From NCBI GenBank assembly GCA_947627955.1, contig CANQXZ010000008.1, positions 1-43,364 of the forward strand: a DNA stretch of 43,364 nucleotides, written 5' to 3'. This DNA is from an uncultured Clostridia bacterium. Its GTDB lineage: Bacteria > Bacillota > Clostridia > Christensenellales > Borkfalkiaceae. Of the stretch, positions 38,058 to 43,364 are shown piece after piece. The position numbers and the translations under genes are program-made. The first letter of the stretch is position 1; each line of letters opens with the position of its first letter. The notes under the pieces were generated by a model. The model worked only from the letters and a program-made list of their open reading frames with translations. It ran no database searches and was not told the DNA's origin.

Positions 38058-40055
38058 TTATTCGAGCTCGAACGCGCCCGTATAGAGCCGGTAATACTTG
38101 CCCTTCTGGGCGATGAGCTGTTCGTGGTTGCCGCGCTCTATTATCCTGCCGTTTTCGAGCACCATTATGGCGTTGGAATTTTTGACGGTGGAAAGCCTGT
38201 GCGCAATCACGAAAACCGTTCTGCCCTCCATCAGCTTATCCATGCCGCGCTGGACTATGGCTTCCGTTCGCGTGTCTATGGAGCTTGTAGCCTCGTCGAG
38301 TATCATGACGGGGGGATCGGCAACCGCCGCCCGCGCAATGGAGAGAAGCTGCCTCTGCCCCTGCGAGAGGTTGGCGCCGTTCTGGCGGAGCATGGTATCG
38401 TAGCCCTTAGGAAGGCGCCTTATGAAGTCGTCCGCGCCCGCGAGCTTAGCCGCCGCAACGCACTCCTCGTCGGTGGCGTCGAGCCTGCCGTAACGGATAT
38501 TTTCTAGCACGGTGCCCGTGAACAGATTGGTATCCTGCAACACCATTCCTATGGCGCGCCTCAGCTCTCCCTTCTTTATCTTTGTGACGTTTATGCCGTC
38601 GTAGCGGATCTTGCCGTCGGCTATGTCGTAAAATCTCGTCAAAAGATTGGTTATCGTGGTCTTGCCCGCGCCCGTGGCGCCCACAAAAGCGACTTTCTGC
38701 CCGGGTTTTGCGTACAGCGAAATGTCGTGCAGGACTATCTTTTCGGGGTTGTAACCGAAATCGACCTCCTCCATCCTTATGTCGCCCGCAAGCCGTTCGT
38801 ATGTGAGCGTGCCGTCGGAATGGGGATGCTTCCACGCCCATATGCCCGTGCGCTTTTCGCTCTCTTTCAGCTCGCCGTTCTCCTCTGTGACGTTGACGAG
38901 GGTGACGTATCCGTTGTCCTCTTCGGGCTTTTCGTCTATGAGCGCGAATATCCTCGCCGAACCGGCAAGTCCCATCACGACGGAGTTCACCTGGTTGGAG
39001 ACCTGGTTTATGTTGTTGGTGAATTGCCTCGTCGCCTGCAAAAAGGCGAGTATTATCGCGATGCCGCCCGCTATCGACAAGACGCCCGCGCTGTCCCTGG
39101 CGCTGAACTGCATGCCGGGGATCTGCATAGCCTCGGAGATCCCGAACGCCTCGGCAAGGCTCGCGTTTCTTACGCCGTACAGAATGAATAAGCCGCCCAC
39201 GATGGCAACGATAACATACAGCACGTGACCTATATTGCCGAGTATGGGCATGAGCATATTCGCGTATCTGTTCGCGCGGTTGGACTGGTCGTAAAGCTGT
39301 TCGTTCACCTTGTCGAAATCGGCTTTCGCCTGCTCTTCATGGCAGAACACCTTGACGACTTTCTGCCCGTTCATCATCTCCTCGATAAAGCCCTCCGTAC
39401 GGGCGACGGCGCGCTGCTGACCGAGGAAATATTTCCCCGCTCCGCCGCCGACGACCTTGGTGACGAAGAAGATCGCCGCCACGCCGAAAATGACTATGAG
39501 GGTAAGCCATACGCTGTACAGCAGCATCAGCACGAGCAATGTCAGACACATTATCCCCGAGGTGAGAAGCTGGGGCAGCGATTGGGAGATCATCTGGCGG
39601 AGAGCGTCTATATCGTTGGTATAATAGCTCATTATATCGCCATGGGTGTGGGTATCGAAATACTTTATGGGCAGATCCTGCATGCCGTTGAACATCTGAC
39701 CGCGCATCTTTTTGAGGAAGCCCTGCGTGATTATCGCCATTAGCTGTTTGTCTACGGCGCCCGCCACGAGGGAGACGACGTACAGACTTATGAGCGTGAG
39801 CATGGTGACGGTTATCCTGTTGCCGTACTCCGCCCACGAGATAAGCTCGCCCTTCGCCGCGGCTGCCTCCGCCGCTTCGAGAACGGTGTACACGTTGCCC
39901 ATGAAAAGGGCGGGGATAGCCGATATTACGGCGTTGAAAATTATGAGTATGAGCGCCGCCGTCATCATCACGGGATAATAGTGGAACAGCGCCTTTATCG
40001 TGCGTTTGAAAGTGCCCTTGGGCGCCTTCATGCCTTTCATGCGGTTAGCGGGCAT
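38058..40055 (-). CDS. ABC exporter half-transporter B (MsbA/LmrA type)
   Basis: About 665 aa. Membrane domain of six helices, including an extended loop (EAAEAAAAKGELISWAEYG) between helices 1 and 2, then the ATPase: Walker A GATGAGKTTI, signature LSQGQRQLLSIARAA, Walker B MILDEATSSID, switch His IAHRLSTV, so this half has consensus catalytic residues. Start at 40055 has GGGGGTG upstream and overlaps its partner's stop by 11 bases. Pairs with the next gene as a heterodimeric exporter; substrate (drug, lipid or peptide) unknown. Confidence 0.93.
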   Translation of the reverse strand: MPANRMKGMKAPKGTFKRTIKALFHYYPVMMTAALILIIFNAVISAIPALFMGNVYTVLEAAEAAAAKGELISWAEYGNRITVTMLTLISLYVVSLVAGAVDKQLMAIITQGFLKKMRGQMFNGMQDLPIKYFDTHTHGDIMSYYTNDIDALRQMISQSLPQLLTSGIMCLTLLVLMLLYSVWLTLIVIFGVAAIFFVTKVVGGGAGKYFLGQQRAVARTEGFIEEMMNGQKVVKVFCHEEQAKADFDKVNEQLYDQSNRANRYANMLMPILGNIGHVLYVIVAIVGGLFILYGVRNASLAEAFGISEAMQIPGMQFSARDSAGVLSIAGGIAIILAFLQATRQFTNNINQVSNQVNSVVMGLAGSARIFALIDEKPEEDNGYVTLVNVTEENGELKESEKRTGIWAWKHPHSDGTLTYERLAGDIRMEEVDFGYNPEKIVLHDISLYAKPGQKVAFVGATGAGKTTITNLLTRFYDIADGKIRYDGINVTKIKKGELRRAIGMVLQDTNLFTGTVLENIRYGRLDATDEECVAAAKLAGADDFIRRLPKGYDTMLRQNGANLSQGQRQLLSIARAAVADPPVMILDEATSSIDTRTEAIVQRGMDKLMEGRTVFVIAHRLSTVKNSNAIMVLENGRIIERGNHEQLIAQKGKYYRLYTGAFELE

Positions 40056-41880
40056 CTTCTTCACCCCCTTCCACGTCCATTTCACTCAGAGACGATACGG
40101 CTTTGCCGCCCTTGTTCTGGGTATTATATACTTCGGTATATATCTCGTTGCTCCCTAAAAGCTCGCTGTGCGTGCCCACGGCGTCTATCCTGCCGTTATC
40201 CATTATTATAATCCTGTCCGCGTCCTCGACGGAAGACGTGCGCTGCGCGATTATTATCTTGGTGGTCGAGGGTATGTACTCCCTGAACGCCTTTCTTATC
40301 AAGGCGTCCGTCTGAGTGTCGACCGCGGAAGTTGAGTCGTCCAGAATGAGTATCTTGGGCTTTTTCAGGAGGGCGCGGGCTATACAGAGCCTCTGCTTCT
40401 GCCCGCCCGACACGTTGGTGCCGCCCTGCTCTATGTGGGTGTCGTAGCCGTCGGGGAAACTGCGGACAAATTCATCCGCCTGCGCGAGTTTGCACGCCTC
40501 GACGAGCTCTTCGTCGGTTGCATTAGGGTCGCCCCAGCGCAGATTGTCCTTTACTGAGCCCGAAAACAATTCGTTCTTCTGCAACACCACGGCAACATTA
40601 TTGCGCAGGCACTCGATGTCGTACTTTTTGACGTCCACGCCTCCCACTTTCACCGTGCCCGACGTGACGTCGTACAGGCGGGATATCAGGTTTACGAGCG
40701 AAGTCTTTGACGAACCCGTGCCGCCGATTATGCCTATCGTCTCGCCCGATTTTATATGGAGGTCGATATCCTCGAGCACGTTCTTTTCCGCCGCGGCGGA
40801 ATATTTAAAGGAGACGTCCTCGAAGTCGACGGAGCCGTCCTTTACCTCGGTCACGGGGTTTTCGGGGCTCTTCAAAGTGCTCTCTTCCTGCAAAACTTCG
40901 CAGATACGGCGGGCGCTCTCGATGGACATAGTCACCATGGCGAATATCATGGAGAACATCATGAGCGACATGAGTATCTGCATTCCGTAGACTATCAGCT
41001 GGGAAATGGACTCGGAATTAAGCGTTGCGCCGAAGCCGACGGGGATCCTCTCCAATATGAGATAGGAGCCGACAAACAGCACTGCGGACAGCACCCCGTA
41101 AAAGAAGAACTGCATAACGGGATTGTTCCATGCGAGGATGCGCTCGGCTTTGGTGAAATCTATCTGCAAATCGGTGGCTGCCTTGTCGAACTTCTTCTTT
41201 TCGTAATCCTCGCGGACATAGGACTTTACCACCCTTATGCCCTTAACGTTTTCCTGTATGGATTCGTTGAGGTTATCGTACTTTTTGAAAAGTTTTCTGA
41301 AAAGCGGCAGAGTCTTTATCATAATAAAGAGAAGTATAGCCGCAAGCGGGAACATTACGCCGACGAAGATCCACGCGAGATTGCCGCCCATGACAAACGC
41401 CATTATCGCCGAAAAAATCATCATGAGCGGGCTGCGGATAGCCGTCCTTATTATCATCATGTACGCCATCTGCACGTTGGTGACATCGGTAGTCATACGC
41501 GTGACGAGCGACGAAGTGGAAAATTTGTCGATGTTTTCGAATGAAAAATCCTGAATTTTGTAGTACATGTCCTTGCGTAGATTTTTTGCAAATCCCGCCG
41601 ACGCCTTGGCGCAGAAAGCGCCCGCAAGGGCGCCGCATGCCAGAGAGGCAAGGGACATCAAAATCAGTATGAGCGCATATTGACCTATGCTGAGGCTATC
41701 CCACGAAGTCCACTCCCACTGCCAGAGAATGATACCGTTTTCGTTTTTTATAGCCCCCATCAGATTTTTAATGACGAAGGGCAAGAGGCATTCCAAAATG
41801 ACCTCGAACGAAACGAAAACCGGGGAGAGAATGGACGCGACCTTGTACTCTCGCACGCTCTTTGAAAGAGTTTTTATCAT
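40045..41880 (-). CDS. ABC exporter half-transporter A (MsbA/LmrA type)
   Basis: 611 aa, six-helix membrane domain followed by ATPase: Walker A GGTGSSKTSL, signature VSGGQKQRLCIARAL, Walker B ILDDSTSAVD. Here the residue after Walker B is Asp (DDS) instead of the catalytic Glu (DEA), and the switch position reads AQRTSSV (Gln, not His). These changes mark the degenerate ATP site of heterodimeric exporters such as BmrCD/TM287-288. Its partner has the consensus site. Promoter directly upstream. Confidence 0.93.
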   Translation of the reverse strand: MIKTLSKSVREYKVASILSPVFVSFEVILECLLPFVIKNLMGAIKNENGIILWQWEWTSWDSLSIGQYALILILMSLASLACGALAGAFCAKASAGFAKNLRKDMYYKIQDFSFENIDKFSTSSLVTRMTTDVTNVQMAYMMIIRTAIRSPLMMIFSAIMAFVMGGNLAWIFVGVMFPLAAILLFIMIKTLPLFRKLFKKYDNLNESIQENVKGIRVVKSYVREDYEKKKFDKAATDLQIDFTKAERILAWNNPVMQFFFYGVLSAVLFVGSYLILERIPVGFGATLNSESISQLIVYGMQILMSLMMFSMIFAMVTMSIESARRICEVLQEESTLKSPENPVTEVKDGSVDFEDVSFKYSAAAEKNVLEDIDLHIKSGETIGIIGGTGSSKTSLVNLISRLYDVTSGTVKVGGVDVKKYDIECLRNNVAVVLQKNELFSGSVKDNLRWGDPNATDEELVEACKLAQADEFVRSFPDGYDTHIEQGGTNVSGGQKQRLCIARALLKKPKILILDDSTSAVDTQTDALIRKAFREYIPSTTKIIIAQRTSSVEDADRIIIMDNGRIDAVGTHSELLGSNEIYTEVYNTQNKGGKAVSSLSEMDVEGGEEDAR

Positions 41881-41910
41881 TTACTCACCTATGAATTACT
41901 AATGTACATA

Positions 41911-41939
41911 ATTATAGTATTATATTAAATCAATGTCAA
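41911..41939 (-). promoter_or_regulatory. Full-consensus sigma-A promoter of the ABC exporter operon
   Basis: Minus strand -35 TTGACA (41939-41934), 17-bp spacer, -10 TATAAT (41916-41911). A near-palindrome TAATGTACATAA covers the predicted start (about 41899-41910) and is a possible repressor site of the MarR/TetR kind; no regulator gene is adjacent. The 120 bases upstream to 42060 hold only short GC-rich hairpins and no gene. Confidence 0.88.
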
Positions 41940-42062
41940 ATCGGTTTCCCCGAAATAAAGCAAAAATTGTGTGAAAAATAGCGGCGTGCCGCGCGGCGGA
42001 AGAACCCGCACGCGGGAGCATAAAGACAGCGTGAAAAATTTTGGAATGCGGCGCGTTTTTAC

Positions 42063-42091
42063 TTGCAAAGACAAAACTTATGTGTTATAAT
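42063..42091 (+). promoter_or_regulatory. Promoter of tRNA-Glu
   Basis: -35 TTGCAA (42063-42068), 17-bp spacer, -10 TATAAT (42086-42091); predicted start near 42098, about 60 bases before the mature tRNA. Confidence 0.85.
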
Positions 42092-42159
42092 CACAAAGCG
42101 TGCGAGGGTTTCGGGCGGATTGAAGGCGTCCTGCTTCTCCTCACGGCGCAATATTATAA

Positions 42160-42234
42160 GGCCCTGTGGTCAAGCGGTTAAGACGGAGCCCTCTCAAGGC
42201 TCAATCCCGGGTTCGATTCCCGGCAGGGTCACCA
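42160..42234 (+). tRNA. tRNA-Glu (anticodon CTC)
   Basis: Complete cloverleaf: acceptor GGCCCTG/CAGGGTC (one G-U pair), D arm with GTC/GAC, anticodon stem GAGCC/GGCTC with loop CTCTCAA (anticodon CTC, reads GAG), T arm CCGGG-TTCGATT-CCCGG, and encoded CCA. Stands alone with its own promoter and terminator. Confidence 0.97.
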
Positions 42235-42270
42235 AAACAGCAGCACGGCTTTCGCCGTGCTGCTGTTTTG
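42234..42270 (+). terminator. Terminator of tRNA-Glu
   Basis: 16-bp perfect stem AAAACAGCAGCACGGC / GCCGTGCTGCTGTTTT with loop TTTC, beginning at the last base of the tRNA CCA. Confidence 0.95.
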
Positions 42271-42503
42271 TGATTTGAAAAAATCGAACCCGCCCGCGCG
42301 AGCGGGGGGGGGGTAAGCCTGCGCCTACCGACGCGTAAGCGTTGCTCTTTGCCATGGCTACCACTCAAATAGCCATAACAATATTTACTTTAAAGATGCA
42401 TGCACCTCAAATATACGCATTCTCCAAGGGCGGCACGATTTTGAACCGTGACGAACCTTGGAGAATACTTTTGAAGGTTTGATATAAATGAAAATAAGCG
42501 GGA
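42271..42503. other. Gene-free stretch with a 10-G run and an inverted repeat
   Basis: No gene supported. Contents: AATCGAACCC (42282-42291), an inverted copy of the tRNA T-arm sequence GGGTTCGATT; a run of ten G (42304-42313) next to a CCCGC/GCGGG hairpin; an A/T-rich part (42360-42420); and an 11-bp inverted repeat ATTCTCCAAGG (42419-42429) / CCTTGGAGAAT (42456-42466) enclosing a smaller CACG/CGTG stem. The composition differs from its surroundings. Confidence 0.7.
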
Positions 42504-43364
42504 TCAGCTATCTGCCAAAATGTAGTAGTCGAGATCCATCTTTACGCCCGACTTGTACAGGAATTCTATTATGTCGTCTTCGAGGGACAGTATGGGAGAT
42601 ACCACGTCGCTTAACGCCGCGATTTCGGGCACTATGACGAGGTAAAACTTCAATCCCGCCTCTTTTGCGATTTTTTTGAGCGCCTCCTCCTTCCCGACAA
42701 GCTCTCCGATGGTTTTTCGGATCATTATATTGACGTCGGTGCGGTATTCCGTGTTCATCCCTATCGTATAGCCGAAGTTATGCGAAAAGGAATTTTCGGT
42801 CTTTTGCCACTCTGCCGAAACCGCGTAGAGCGCTCTCTCGACCGCGGCAATATCGGCGCTTTCTAAAACATTAGTCCGCACGTATGTCTTGCAGGAATGG
42901 AAAGATCTCGTAAACGCGAATGCCGCCGCGCCGAACTCCATTTCTCCCTCTTCCCCGCCCTCCGCGCGGAGAGCGGCGGCAGCTTCCGCTATGGAAGTTC
43001 CGCTTTGAAAGCCAAACTCTTCAACATCGAATGCAAGCCTCGCTTCCCCGCCGTTTACCGGGGCGGAAGTCTCAGAGAGCAATTTTTCAAAATTTTCGGC
43101 GATATGGACGTCCGTCACCTGCACTTTCAGCTTTCCGCCGCGCCCGCAGGTGAACACGATAAAGTCGTCTATGTCGATATTCCTTGCAAAACCGTCGTAG
43201 ATGCGCGCCAATATGCGCATCGAGCCGTCTCTCGCCGCCTCGAACTCACTTTCGGAGAGCGGTATGCAGAACGTTTCGCACAGCTCCTCACGCCAGAGAA
43301 TGCGGTCGGTATCCACACCTAACCCGGGGCAGTTACCGCGCCCATCGAGCCAGCCGGTATCGAG
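42504..43364 (-). CDS. ASCH-like + DUF4279-like protein, 5' end outside window
   Basis: The reading frame is open to the window edge, so the true start probably lies beyond; a GTG at 43316 is the first plausible internal start. The part from about residue 20 of that version (EAARDGSMRILARIYDGFARNIDIDDFIVF, KLKVQVTDVHIAENFEKLL) resembles the ASCH (PUA-like RNA-binding) domain. The C-terminal part (LKFYLVIVPEIAAL, LSLEDDIIEFLYKSGVKMDLDYYIL) resembles DUF4279, a family often found in immunity or polymorphic-toxin settings but of unknown function. Both matches are by pattern only. Confidence 0.6.
   Translation of the reverse strand, partial: LDTGWLDGRGNCPGLGVDTDRILWREELCETFCIPLSESEFEAARDGSMRILARIYDGFARNIDIDDFIVFTCGRGGKLKVQVTDVHIAENFEKLLSETSAPVNGGEARLAFDVEEFGFQSGTSIAEAAAALRAEGGEEGEMEFGAAAFAFTRSFHSCKTYVRTNVLESADIAAVERALYAVSAEWQKTENSFSHNFGYTIGMNTEYRTDVNIMIRKTIGELVGKEEALKKIAKEAGLKFYLVIVPEIAALSDVVSPILSLEDDIIEFLYKSGVKMDLDYYILADS

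Noticed and set aside
42419..42466. Remnant of a tRNA gene
   Set aside because: The interior resembles a T-arm, but there are no D or anticodon arms and the outer stem is too long for an acceptor.
1..43364. Many long frames on the plus strand opposite the minus-strand genes
   Set aside because: They are antisense shadows caused by codon bias: they lack ribosome sites, show no protein-family motifs and lie fully opposite recognised genes.
1..43364. CRISPR array, insertion sequence, prophage or integrase
   Set aside because: No regularly spaced repeats, transposase or integrase motifs and no phage genes were found.

Overview
The window is a dense bacterial chromosome segment with about 40 genes, nearly all on the minus strand. 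It carries no insertion sequence, prophage or CRISPR array. Several things point to an anaerobic, endospore-forming Firmicute of the class Clostridia with moderately high GC: the polC-locus order ispG / polC-like / rimP / nusA / ylxR / ylxQ / infB, an uninterrupted sigK, nrdR, a PolC-type exonuclease, a hydrogenase-regulator (TM1266) homologue, a yybP-ykoY manganese riboswitch, and consensus sigma-A promoters with 17-bp spacers. An uncultured gut lineage (for example Christensenellales-like) is a guess, not a demonstrated placement.

Layout from left to right. (1) 1-2672: the translation/transcription operon rimP-nusA-ylxR-ylxQ-infB (infB cut by the window edge), driven by its own promoter. 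(2) 2688-17731: one apparently continuous minus-strand unit that starts with purC and runs through a PurF paralogue, purF, purM, purN, purH, purD, the long fused purL, nrdR, ispG and a polC-locus gene that keeps the N-terminal, OB and exonuclease regions of PolC but has no polymerase. purE lies just upstream behind its own terminator. (3) 18338-22706: a small DUF1294-like membrane protein, mscL, a TM1266-like regulator followed by a complete ABC importer of the NMT1/THI5/SsuA type behind a structured 107-nt leader, and a tiny exported Cys-rich protein. (4) 22710-30039: an aconitase-family hydratase, a PH-like membrane protein, the lspA-rluD-small membrane protein-der-plsY operon, and a MazF toxin without an adjacent antitoxin. 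(5) 30115-34269: recX-birA-nnr, then a Mn2+ riboswitch controlling a cation/Ca2+ antiporter-family exporter. (6) 34279-41939: a branched-chain aminotransferase on the plus strand, yigZ, tyrS, sporulation sigma factor sigK and a two-gene ABC exporter. (7) 42063-43364: tRNA-Glu(CTC) with promoter and terminator, a gene-free AT-rich stretch with a 10-G run, and the 3' part of an ASCH/DUF4279-like gene.

The main biological theme is nucleotide supply: IMP synthesis is almost complete (purF, D, N, L, M, E, C, H; purB and any purK are not here) and is placed in one transcription unit with the ribonucleotide-reductase repressor NrdR and a DNA-proofreading-like exonuclease. The most unusual items are the polymerase-less PolC relative at the polC locus, the PurF paralogue with a dismantled glutaminase site, the unidentified structured leader in front of the TM1266/ABC operon, four genes that appear to be transcribed as leaderless mRNAs, and a near-identical promoter-start motif shared by two unrelated small membrane-protein genes that resembles the sigma-E-type promoter of sigK.
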